This document shows positions 17,301 to 25,422 of a DNA stretch of 64,000 nt, piece by piece. The DNA is taken from the NCBI GenBank assembly GCA_013177805.1, contig JABLXU010000012.1:1-64000 (forward strand), given 5' to 3'. Numbering within the stretch: position 1 is the first letter of the stretch; each line of letters begins with the position of its first letter. Below the pieces are notes generated by a model. That model made no database searches and had not been told where the DNA came from. It was given only the letters and a program-made list of their open reading frames with translations. Made by a program: the position numbers and the translations under genes. Origin of the DNA: Candidatus Omnitrophota bacterium. Lineage in GTDB: Bacteria > Hinthialibacterota > Hinthialibacteria > Hinthialibacterales > Hinthialibacteraceae.

Positions 17301-17933
17301 ATGCGATCGATCATTGGGATACTGGTAATAGCGGCCCTATCTCTTGGGTCGCTGTCTCCCCCAGCATTCTCCCAAACTGAATTCCTCAGCAAGGATATAC
17401 TGAACCTGGAGGCCGTCCGGCAGGAAGAGCATTTGTCGGAGAACAGCCAACTCAGTATCCTCTACATCTTTCTGGCCGTACGGAATCATCCGGGTGAAAA
17501 TTTCACCATCTACTATACCCGAATTGATCAAGACCTGGATAACGATGGCAAAACCGTGTTGGATGAGCCCAATGATCTGGCGGAATACCAAAAATCCAAT
17601 GTGAGTTTCCAAAAAGATATACAAATCCCTGGAGGGGAACGCACCTGTTACATCACCGCTTTGCCCCATTTTTCCGATCTCTATCCCAAAGAACGGGATC
17701 CCTTCAAGTATAATACCGTTGTGGAAGTCTTGACCCGCGCTGCGCAGGATAATCCCAACCGTTTGGTGGGATCCACCTCGTTCCCCCTGATCAACGCGTA
17801 CGGTGTGACCGCGGGCATCGAACGGTATACGGTGTTTTATAACAAATCCTCGGAAAATGGAGAAAATGGCGAGGTGGTTTTTGTCTCATCCTACGGGATC
17901 ATCCTCATGGGCATTACGGAACCCGCCAAATAA
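17301..17933 (+). CDS. Secreted protein of unknown function
   Basis: A 210-residue protein with a clear signal peptide (MRSIIGILVIAALSLGSLSP, cleavage near AFS). GGGAGG lies 7 nt before the ATG at 17301. The mature part looks beta-rich. It contains an acidic stretch DQDLDNDGKTVLDEPNDL (about 77-94) that resembles a calcium-binding loop of the dockerin/EF-hand DxDxDG type. No enzyme motif is seen. It lies 113 nt before the GH172 gene on the same strand and may be co-expressed with it. Confidence 0.75.
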   Translation: MRSIIGILVIAALSLGSLSPPAFSQTEFLSKDILNLEAVRQEEHLSENSQLSILYIFLAVRNHPGENFTIYYTRIDQDLDNDGKTVLDEPNDLAEYQKSNVSFQKDIQIPGGERTCYITALPHFSDLYPKERDPFKYNTVVEVLTRAAQDNPNRLVGSTSFPLINAYGVTAGIERYTVFYNKSSENGENGEVVFVSSYGIILMGITEPAK

Positions 17934-18046
17934 TTCTCTCCCTTCCCACAAGGCCGTATGAATCGGTTTCGGACTAATTTCCCATCGTCCGATTGTATGA
18001 TAGGATTTTCCCTGGGTACCAATTTTTGAGTCAGGGAGGTTACCTC

Positions 18047-19852
18047 ATGCGCCGAATCGAATTGCTACTCGTGTTCGGATGGATCACGTTGTGTCCCTCA
18101 GGTTTTTCCCGGCCTTTGGATTTGCTCCAAGTCTTGGCGTCTCCTCCCGATTTCGAAACGCGCCGGATTTCCAGTTACGACCGCACGGGTGGCAATGAAG
18201 ACCGCCTGACGATCGAACCTGGAGAAACCAAAGTGCTGGCGGAAATTGAAGGCCCGGGCGCGATCACTCACATCTGGAACACCATCGCGGCGGAGAAATA
18301 TTATCCCCGCATGTTGATCCTGCGGTTTTACTGGGACGGCCAGGATATTCCGTCCGTCGAAGTCCCCTTGGGAGACTTTTTCGGTGTTGGCCATGGGCTG
18401 GACCGGGCGTTTCAGAGTTTTCCCGTGAATGCTTCCTCCGATGGACGCGCCCGTAATTGCTATTGGTACATGCCGTTTAAAAAATCCGCGAAAATTACGG
18501 TAACCCACGAGGGATTTCAAACCGTCCGTGCCTTTTATTACTACATTGACTATCAGAAAATTCCTTCTTTGCCGGACGACTTGCTTTATTTTCACGCCCA
18601 ATACCGGCAAGCCACACCCAATCCTACTTTAAATCTAGGGGGAAAAAATCCGGACGGACGGGTCAATTATGTCATCCTGGAGACCGAAGGGCGGGGGAAA
18701 TACGTGGGGACCGTTCTGAGTTCCCAGATCAATGCCGATGGGTGGTTCGGCGAGGGAGACGATATGTTCTTCGTGGATGGGGCGACAACCCCCACTATGA
18801 TTGGCACCGGCACCGAGGATTATTTCAATGACGCCTGGGGATTCCGGGAGTTTTGTTACCCATTTCATGGGGTTCCGCTTTGGGAAGGCTACAAAACCGG
18901 CGACCGGTGCACAGCGTACAAGTGGCATCTGTTCGATCCCGTGGCCTTCACGAAATCCCTCAAGGTCACCATTGAACACGGTCATGCCAATGACCGCCAA
19001 GATGATTATTACACAGTGGCCTATTGGTATCAAACGTTGCCCAGCCCCACTCCACCTCTCATGGCCAATGCCGTCGAGCGCCTGCCGGACGAAGGTCAAC
19101 TTTTAGCCAAGAGCCTTTTCTTGAATAAGGAAATCGCTATCCGGTGGGATCAGGGTGAGAAAAAAGACGCCCTGACCCGCATTGACGAATTCCTTCAAGA
19201 AAATCCCAAAGCCGATCAATATGGATATTACTCCTTGCGCAAGGGACTTTTGCACAAGGAGATCGGTCAACTGACGGAAGCCCGGTCCGAACTGGCAGAA
19301 GCCTTGAAGCGCAGCACTCCTTCCGATCCGCGGGCGGTTGAACGGGACGCCCCTGCGATTCATTGGCTGGCGGATCATGAAAGCGCCATACTGGAAGGAA
19401 GAAAACTGGCGCACATTTACGTAGCCAGTGCGGGATATCATGAAGTGTTCGTGGATGGGCAGCCGGTCGGTACCGGCAGCGGCTGGCAGGCCATCCGGGA
19501 TTATCCAGCCGATATTGGGCGGGGAAATCATGTCCTTGCGGTATCCGTAAAGTATGAAGGACAACAACCCGGCCTAATGATCAAGCTCAGCCATCGTAAT
19601 GGCTTTGTCAGCACCGACGCGACCTGGAAAGTCTCCGCCGAATTGATGAAAAACTGGAACCTGGAACGTTTCGATGACAAGTCTTGGGCCTCCGCTGCCG
19701 AGGTGGGAAAATTGGGAGAATCACCCTGGATCTCTACCCGCGATCCATTTCCCTTCCTGGCCCCTCTTCTCAATTCCCGCTTCATATGGAGCACGGCTCC
19801 AGTGAAAGAGGATCAAATGCTCTATTTTCGGAAAGAATTTCGCATTAAATGA
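18047..19852 (+). CDS. Secreted DUF2961 / GH172-type glycoside hydrolase
   Basis: A 601-residue exported protein. The start at 18047 has GGGAGG 7 nt upstream and a Sec signal (LLLVFGWITLCPSGF). Residues about 25-345 are DUF2961, now glycoside hydrolase family 172, recognisable from GAITHIWNT, EVPLGDFFG, SSDGRARNCYWYMPF, DGWFGEGDDMFFVDG and GTGTEDYFNDAWGF. In characterised family members, acidic residues in the latter two regions sit in the active site, and substrates include fructose- or arabinose-containing glycans. Residues about 370-430 resemble TPR helices. The C-terminal 170 residues look like a carbohydrate-binding beta-sandwich (EVFVDGQPVGTGSGWQAIRD). It probably degrades an exogenous glycan. 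Confidence 0.88.
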   Translation: MRRIELLLVFGWITLCPSGFSRPLDLLQVLASPPDFETRRISSYDRTGGNEDRLTIEPGETKVLAEIEGPGAITHIWNTIAAEKYYPRMLILRFYWDGQDIPSVEVPLGDFFGVGHGLDRAFQSFPVNASSDGRARNCYWYMPFKKSAKITVTHEGFQTVRAFYYYIDYQKIPSLPDDLLYFHAQYRQATPNPTLNLGGKNPDGRVNYVILETEGRGKYVGTVLSSQINADGWFGEGDDMFFVDGATTPTMIGTGTEDYFNDAWGFREFCYPFHGVPLWEGYKTGDRCTAYKWHLFDPVAFTKSLKVTIEHGHANDRQDDYYTVAYWYQTLPSPTPPLMANAVERLPDEGQLLAKSLFLNKEIAIRWDQGEKKDALTRIDEFLQENPKADQYGYYSLRKGLLHKEIGQLTEARSELAEALKRSTPSDPRAVERDAPAIHWLADHESAILEGRKLAHIYVASAGYHEVFVDGQPVGTGSGWQAIRDYPADIGRGNHVLAVSVKYEGQQPGLMIKLSHRNGFVSTDATWKVSAELMKNWNLERFDDKSWASAAEVGKLGESPWISTRDPFPFLAPLLNSRFIWSTAPVKEDQMLYFRKEFRIK

Positions 19853-20285
19853 TGCATTCTATCGATGTTATTGCATTATATTTTTGTCTATATGTTTGAA
19901 AACTAGCTTGACAGTTCTATATCGAGCATACTACATTCTCTCTTTGAAAGAGATGTCGTTTTTTCATGATCCGCAAGGATCATTTATTTTTTTGTGGCGG
20001 CCCGCGGCAAGAAAGATCTGAAAAGGGAAGGAGGTGATGTCCGGTACTGGGAGAGGCGGGTGGATCCTCGATCAGGATCGTTCCCATGTGGTAGAAACGT
20101 TTTGCGTCACATTCTTGGAAGGTCTTTCCAGGCTTTCCCCCCTATCGACGAGTTCAGGGAAATCCGGTATGAGGTGGATCGGTTTGGTCCCGCGTGGGGA
20201 GGACCGCACCCCATGAACCTATGGGATTTCCCGGGAACCAGGCTTTTTGGCCAATCAACGGCAAGAAAAGTGGAGTAGTGAAACT
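19853..20285. other. Intergenic region and long 5' leader of the 909-residue protein gene
   Basis: 433 bases. The first part holds a terminator (19966-19993). After it a near-perfect ribosome binding site, AAGGAGGTGATG (about 20029-20040), stands 245 nt before the real ATG, overlapping the beginning of a short frame without recognisable product. It may be a leader peptide or a structured leader; I could not assign a riboswitch class. Confidence 0.4.
19966..19993 (+). terminator. Intrinsic terminator of the GH172 gene
   Basis: ATGATCC (19966-19972), GCAA tetraloop, GGATCAT (19977-19983), then TTATTTTTTT. Confidence 0.8.
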
Positions 20286-23015
20286 ATGCAGAAAAAAATC
20301 TTTGCATGGAGCGTATTCGTATTGATATGCAGTCTGACCGCCGGGCAGGCCCTGGCGCAAGGCCTATTCGAAAAAACCGCTGACTGGGGGACAACAGAAT
20401 ATCCCCCCCAGCGGGGTTCTTTCAAAGTTCCCGGCAGCGTGACCTTTGCCAATGGAACATACACGCTGTGGGGTAATGGCGATGACATTTGGGATAACAA
20501 CGACGAAGGTTTTTTCGTGTACACCGAAAAAACCGGCAGCTGGCGTTTGTCTGGGCGTGTGCAATGGATCGATCCCGGCCCGAACGAGTGGTCCAAGATC
20601 GGCCTGATGATCCGCGAGAACGGGGCCGATCCGTATTCCCGTACTTTCTACACGATTCTGCGCGGACAGGATTTTGGTGACCGGACGGATGTCGCATGGC
20701 GTGACAACACCGGCGGCCCTTCCTACAACACCCAGACTTTTCAGCCTGATCCGGACTTTCCCGGTTCCTCCATCCCGGTGGAAGCCACCCTGGAGGGATT
20801 GTGGTTAAGCGTGACCCGGATCGCCGAAGCGAACATGGTGATCGCCGAATATTCGTTCGACGGCGCCACTTGGGTGACCGCTGGATCGCGGGTGATGGAA
20901 TTACCTGAAACCGTCGCGTACGGTCTTTGCATCACCAATCACGATGATAACGATTTCTTAGCGGAAGCGATCGTGAGCGATGTAAAATTGGAGGAAGCGG
21001 CGGGCACCATCGTGATGCGTTCCTTCTCGGGACCGGAATACTTTGGGGCCACTTCCTTGTATAAAGCCGGGGATACGTTCCAGGTGACACTGACCTTGAC
21101 CAACACCCACGGCGTTGCCGTCGAATCCGTTTTGACAGAAACCGTGCCTGCCGGGTGGATTGTCTCTGAAATCAGCGATGGCGGCTCCGAAACGTCCGGG
21201 GTAATCATGTGGAATCTTTCCGTTCCGGCCGGTAACTCCACGGTACATTATAAGGTGACCGTGCCGGATGATCCGGCCCTCAATGTCTCATTCAACGGGA
21301 ATCTGGATGGCGTGACCACCGGCGGACCTGCCCAATTCAACAGATTGCTGGACGGAGTGGGGATGTTTACGGCGCATGCTGATATCGGCGCGGTGGCCGC
21401 CGATGGCGCCGCCACATACAATGAAGCCCTGGATGAATATGAGGTCACCGGCAGCGGGACGGACATTTGGGACTATTCGGATGAGTTCCATTTTGTGTTC
21501 AAAGAAGTACACGGTGCTTTCAGCCTCAAGGCGCTGGTGGAGCTCGATCCTTTCGAGAGCAGTAACGAGTGGGTGGAAGCGGGCCTGATGGCGCGCGACG
21601 ATTTGTCTTCAGATGCCGCTAACTACGCAACCATTATCCGTACCGATCTTCAGCAAGATGCCCAGTGGCGGCTCGTAAAGGGTGGCTCATCGGACAGCAC
21701 CTCCGCCAACATGAATGCCGATCAGCTGGGAGAGTTGGAAATCACCCGCGCCGGCAACATCTTCCAGGCTTGGTACATCAGCCTGGAGACCGGCCAGCGG
21801 ACGTTGCTCAACACCCAGGTGGTGGAGATGCAGGATCCCATCGTGGTTGGCCTTTGCGTCACATCGCACGAGGACGGCAGCCTTTCCAAAGGCTATTTCC
21901 TGAACACGGAGCTGCACGAATATCCGGCCTTCGCCGTTCGGAGCCTGCCCGTGGATGCTCTGCCGGCGGGCGGTGGCGTGGTGGAGGGAGTGAAACTCGT
22001 GGTGGAAGTCCTCCCGGGAACCTCTTTCACCGGTACGGTGGTGGAAAATCTGCCCATGGGCCTGACCGCCGCGAATTTCAGCAGCCCTGACGCCAACTTT
22101 GCCAATGGGATGATTACCTGGACCCTCAGCGGGATGGAAGGCACGGCTGAGTTGACGTATGACCTGACCGTCTCCGAAAACGTGGCCCTGAATGGGGTGA
22201 CGTTAAGCGGACAGGTGAATTTCAGCGATGGGTCTTCCCTTGCCACCGTGGGGGATGATTCCCTCTTCCCGGTCTTCTGGACCGTGCCGTATTTCGATCG
22301 CGCGGTTACCTTGGACGGGGTGATCAGCGAGGGAGAATACGAAGGCGCGTACGTGGAGACCTTCGCGCATGAAGAGGGCGATTTGACGCCTCCGGGTGTC
22401 CATTGGAGCGGCAAGGCCTATCCGGCGGACGAAGAGAACGCCACCTTCCACATCTTCCACAACAGCCGGTACATTTTCGTGGCCGTGGATATCACCGATC
22501 CGATTTTGGATTTTGAGTCCGGATTTACCGCATACACTGAAGTGTGGCGTAACGATTCCGTCGAACTGCACATGGATGGCAACCTCAGCCGCCTCGAGGC
22601 CAAGGAAGATAACCGGTTTGGATTCCAGGCCGCGGTGCTGGGCGACGGCTCCAGGACCGCCAGCACGTCGGCTCCCACGCCGGTGGCGCTTCCCGGCGGC
22701 GGGTATGCGTCCAACGACGGCGCGTTTTGGAACTACGGCGCGCGGGCGAAAGAAGATGGATCGGGATATGTCGTGGAGTATCAGGTGGATAAATTCCAGA
22801 TTCTGGATCCTCCCACACGGACGGTCATTGGTTTTGAAATCCTCATAAACGGGGCGGAAGGGACCGGTGACCGTACCTCCAAGTGGGGGTATTGGAACAC
22901 AAAACTGGGCATGGCGCAGTCGGATGCCGAGCATTGGAACGATGAACGCGGCTGGGCGATCATAGAATTGATGGGAGCGCCCGTTCAATCGGTTTCCGAC
23001 TGGTCCTTGTTCTAG
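20286..23015 (+). CDS. Secreted 909-residue multidomain binding protein with CBM9-like domain and W-S-L-F tail
   Basis: The start at 20286 gives a signal peptide ending AQALAQG-like (GQALAQ). Residues about 25-225 form a concanavalin/laminin-like domain (GFFVYTEKTGSWRLSGRVQW, IGLMIREN, YGLCITNHDDND). Residues about 240-345 form a DUF11-like beta domain (TETVPAGW). The pair is repeated more divergently at about 355-540 (WVEAGLMARDD, VGLCVTSHEDG) and 555-655. Residues about 675-905 are CBM9-like (VTLDGVISEGEYEGAY, WRNDSVELHMDG, EYQVDKF, GFEILINGA). CBM9 domains in other proteins bind sugars. The protein ends VSDWSLF. The first domain pair is homologous to the extracellular N-terminus of the sensor kinase at 25423-29502. 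No catalytic motif seen. Confidence 0.88.
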   Translation: MQKKIFAWSVFVLICSLTAGQALAQGLFEKTADWGTTEYPPQRGSFKVPGSVTFANGTYTLWGNGDDIWDNNDEGFFVYTEKTGSWRLSGRVQWIDPGPNEWSKIGLMIRENGADPYSRTFYTILRGQDFGDRTDVAWRDNTGGPSYNTQTFQPDPDFPGSSIPVEATLEGLWLSVTRIAEANMVIAEYSFDGATWVTAGSRVMELPETVAYGLCITNHDDNDFLAEAIVSDVKLEEAAGTIVMRSFSGPEYFGATSLYKAGDTFQVTLTLTNTHGVAVESVLTETVPAGWIVSEISDGGSETSGVIMWNLSVPAGNSTVHYKVTVPDDPALNVSFNGNLDGVTTGGPAQFNRLLDGVGMFTAHADIGAVAADGAATYNEALDEYEVTGSGTDIWDYSDEFHFVFKEVHGAFSLKALVELDPFESSNEWVEAGLMARDDLSSDAANYATIIRTDLQQDAQWRLVKGGSSDSTSANMNADQLGELEITRAGNIFQAWYISLETGQRTLLNTQVVEMQDPIVVGLCVTSHEDGSLSKGYFLNTELHEYPAFAVRSLPVDALPAGGGVVEGVKLVVEVLPGTSFTGTVVENLPMGLTAANFSSPDANFANGMITWTLSGMEGTAELTYDLTVSENVALNGVTLSGQVNFSDGSSLATVGDDSLFPVFWTVPYFDRAVTLDGVISEGEYEGAYVETFAHEEGDLTPPGVHWSGKAYPADEENATFHIFHNSRYIFVAVDITDPILDFESGFTAYTEVWRNDSVELHMDGNLSRLEAKEDNRFGFQAAVLGDGSRTASTSAPTPVALPGGGYASNDGAFWNYGARAKEDGSGYVVEYQVDKFQILDPPTRTVIGFEILINGAEGTGDRTSKWGYWNTKLGMAQSDAEHWNDERGWAIIELMGAPVQSVSDWSLF

Positions 23016-23052
23016 CGGTTGATAAATTCCAGTTAAACAGTTAAACAAGCAA

Positions 23053-23080
23053 AAGGGCGGTGAATTTCTTCACCGCCCTT
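23053..23080. terminator. Bidirectional intrinsic terminator
   Basis: 12-bp perfect arms AAGGGCGGTGAA (23053-23064) and TTCACCGCCCTT (23069-23080) with a TTTC loop, between convergent genes. T-tracts are short, so strength is uncertain. Confidence 0.75.
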
Positions 23081-23182
23081 GCTTCTCCTCTTAGGAATGA
23101 TTTCCGTAAGTGCCTTCCTTCCTGGGAAGTGAATCTTGGTTATTGCCGCAAAAAGAACCAAACCGCCGCGAAATACGGATTC

Positions 23183-24262
23183 TTATTGCATGATTTCCCA
23201 ATCCATGACCATTGTCGGTTCCGGACTATCCACGTAGAGGCCGAAAATGTGGCCGATGGACAATTCCGGCTCCCAAAATTCGATTTCAGCCGCACATTCA
23301 ATTACAATTCCTTTTTCGACCAGTTGGTTCCCCTCTTTTTCAAAATGGACAACGGTGCTCCAGGGAAGGGAACTTCCACTGGTGATGACCAGGTCCAGGT
23401 TGGCATCGCCGTCGACGTCACAATAATGGACCGCTTCCGCTCCATGGCCCGGTTGCCCGTACCATAATTCCTGGAAGGTCCCGGACCACTGGTCGGCGGA
23501 AAGGCGCTCGATCAATTGGATGGAAGCGCCCGATGGGCTGTCCCCGTAAAACATTTGCCCGACAATAAAATCCAACCGTCCGTCCCCGGTATAATCGCAC
23601 ACAGTCAAACCGGCAATCCCACCTAAGCCGCCCCGGTTTCCACTCCAGTTGAGGGTGCGGGAGTGAACCAGCGTTTTGGTTCCCTTGGCGGTCAGGGTGC
23701 CGTCCGCGTTGATGGTGTACGCTTGGTCATAAATTTCACATTTCATGCTTTTAGGACCTGCCGCGTCGTTGTCTTCGACCCAAGCGATATGCAGTTCGCC
23801 CCCGTCATAGTATGCCTCCACCCCAATGGGGCTGATGTCGGCCGGGGTAGTGAACAGAGGGGGTTGGACCAGTTCCCATTCCCCGGCGGCGTTGAGTTTC
23901 CGGTGTTGGAACTCAGTTCCTTTACTGGGGAAATGGCTATCGCCTTTGGAAACCGTCAAAATCGCGTGCAACTCTGGTTGGCCGCTGATCCGGAACATGT
24001 CCATGCCCATGTCGAACACGTTGCCGGAATACGCCTCCCCGGAGATGATGGGTTCGGCCAAGGGCTGCAAGGCGAAATCCCACAATTGCGTGCTGGCCTG
24101 GAAGGTAAATTTGTAGATGTAATACCCCAGCGATGGTGAGTTGTTATCCCAGTCCGTCACGTACACGGTCAAGCCGTCCCTTAATGCATCCTGGGCTTGG
24201 ACGGGAACCGCCATACTGAGGACCACACTGAGTGCCACGATGATAAACCATTGACGCTTCAT
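23183..24262 (-). CDS. Secreted FG-GAP/VCBS-repeat protein
   Basis: A 359-residue exported protein. The ATG at 24262 follows AAGGAGG by 9 nt; an in-frame TTG three codons upstream is too close to that site. The signal peptide is RQWFIIVALSVVLSMAVPVQA. The mature part is a beta-propeller-like protein with two clear calcium-type FG-GAP motifs, DYTGDGRLDFIVG (about 225-237) and DVDGDANLDLVI (about 275-286). Such repeats are found in integrin-like and secreted adhesive or enzyme-associated proteins. It ends VMDWEIMQ, which may be a divergent form of the V-x-x-W tail seen in the CBM9-like proteins. The gene lies directly downstream of the response regulator, separated by an inverted repeat. Confidence 0.82.
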   Translation of the reverse strand: MKRQWFIIVALSVVLSMAVPVQAQDALRDGLTVYVTDWDNNSPSLGYYIYKFTFQASTQLWDFALQPLAEPIISGEAYSGNVFDMGMDMFRISGQPELHAILTVSKGDSHFPSKGTEFQHRKLNAAGEWELVQPPLFTTPADISPIGVEAYYDGGELHIAWVEDNDAAGPKSMKCEIYDQAYTINADGTLTAKGTKTLVHSRTLNWSGNRGGLGGIAGLTVCDYTGDGRLDFIVGQMFYGDSPSGASIQLIERLSADQWSGTFQELWYGQPGHGAEAVHYCDVDGDANLDLVITSGSSLPWSTVVHFEKEGNQLVEKGIVIECAAEIEFWEPELSIGHIFGLYVDSPEPTMVMDWEIMQ

Positions 24263-24356
24263 GCTGCACAACCTCCTTTTTGTCGTTCAAATCATGAGTT
24301 GAAGGGAATTATAAAGATAGCAAAGCGGAACTGTCTATAAGGAAATTCCCTCACTT

Positions 24357-24378
24357 TTTCAGGGAAAAACCCCTGAAA
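24357..24378. repeat. Inverted repeat between response regulator and FG-GAP gene
   Basis: TTTCAGGG (24357-24364) and CCCTGAAA (24371-24378), 8-bp perfect arms with a 6-nt loop. No long T-run follows on either strand. It could be a weak terminator of the regulator gene or an operator 95 nt upstream of the FG-GAP gene. Confidence 0.5.
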
Positions 24379-24439
24379 TAGGTCTCTGTGGGAAGGAAAA
24401 AAGCCTGGGCATCCTCGAACTCTCGTAAAGCAGAGAGAA

Positions 24440-25096
24440 TTAATCATCGAGGGTGGTCAATCCTTCCCGAATGGCGAATTTCGTGAGTTGAGCAATGGAA
24501 TGCAAATTCAATTTATCCATGATTTTCTGGCGGTGCCCTTCGATCGTTTTTTCGCTGAGATTCATGGCGGCGGCAATGGCTTTGGTCGAGAGGCCTTCGG
24601 CGATCAGCTGAAGCACTTCGCGTTCCCGGGCGGTCAAGCCGTGCCGGCTGGGTTCCTCATTTTCAGGGACGTGGCGGATGTAATCCTCTACCACCAAGTG
24701 GGTGATGCCCGGGCTGAGATACATTTTCCCTTGCACGACCGATTGGATGGCTGTCGTCACTTCGGCCACGGCCCGGTTTTTGAGCAGATACCCGGAGACG
24801 CCTGATTTGAGCGCGCGTTCTACAAACCGTTTGTCGGAATGCATGGAGAGAATGATGATCTTGAGATGAGGATGGGATTTAAGGATTTGCCGGGCGGCAT
24901 CGATTCCGTTCAAACCGGGCATGCTGATATCCATGAAGATCACGTCGAGGGGCATCGCGGTGGCCAGGCGGATCGCCTCCCGCCCGTCTTCGGCTTCGGC
25001 CGCTACCTCGATTCCCGGTTCTTGGTCCAGCACATGGCGAATGCCTTCCCGCACGATGGTATGGTCGTCCGCGATCAATACCCGGATAGTACGCAT
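24440..25096 (-). CDS. NarL/FixJ-family response regulator
   Basis: A 218-residue response regulator. The receiver domain (1-120) has the acidic pocket D10/D11, the phospho-acceptor D56 (VIFMDISMPG) and the conserved lysine in GYLLKNR. The C-terminal LuxR-type helix-turn-helix (about 150-212) has LTAREREVLQLIAEGLSTKAIAAAMNLSEKTIEGHRQKIMDKL. It is the natural partner of the HisKA_3-type kinase encoded 326 bp upstream on the same strand, since NarL regulators pair with that kinase class. A 20-nt box 74-93 nt upstream of its start also occurs before the kinase gene, which suggests autoregulation. Confidence 0.93.
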   Translation of the reverse strand: MRTIRVLIADDHTIVREGIRHVLDQEPGIEVAAEAEDGREAIRLATAMPLDVIFMDISMPGLNGIDAARQILKSHPHLKIIILSMHSDKRFVERALKSGVSGYLLKNRAVAEVTTAIQSVVQGKMYLSPGITHLVVEDYIRHVPENEEPSRHGLTAREREVLQLIAEGLSTKAIAAAMNLSEKTIEGHRQKIMDKLNLHSIAQLTKFAIREGLTTLDD

Positions 25097-25422
25097 GGTT
25101 CCATTCTTTACGTCAAGGATCGTATGATCCCCGGTCAGTCAATTGACCTGTTTTTTTCGGTGATTTACTCGAATACAGTACTTTCTCAGGGATTTTTCCG
25201 GTGTTCCGGCACAGATAGGAACGCAATACGATTCCCCTCTTTCCGGGAGAAGACCAAAGAGAGAGTAGCCCTGAAAAGGCGGAATTCATTTTTCCCTCTG
25301 CATTCAAGTAAACAGTTACCTGTTTTTCTTTATTCTTCTTTTAATCCGGCAGGTGATATTCCGCAATCCAGAAAAACCCTTGTTTTCCTTTCAGAAATTA
25401 CTTGGCGGGTGGTATTCACCGC
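25097..25422. other. Intergenic region between sensor kinase and response regulator
   Basis: 326 bases without a convincing gene. Contains the 20-nt box at 25170-25189. The 64-codon minus frame here has no ribosome binding site and no family resemblance. Confidence 0.5.
25170..25189 (-). promoter_or_regulatory. Shared 20-nt box upstream of the response regulator
   Basis: CGAATACAGTACTTTCTCAG on the plus strand differs at one base from 29521-29540 upstream of the kinase gene. The half CGAATACAGTAC occurs as an imperfect inverted pair at the other locus. It is probably an operator for the response regulator or a shared promoter element. Confidence 0.6.

Noticed and set aside
19994..20278. Short plus frame before the 909-residue protein
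   Set aside because: No ribosome binding site and no plausible protein; more likely leader RNA.
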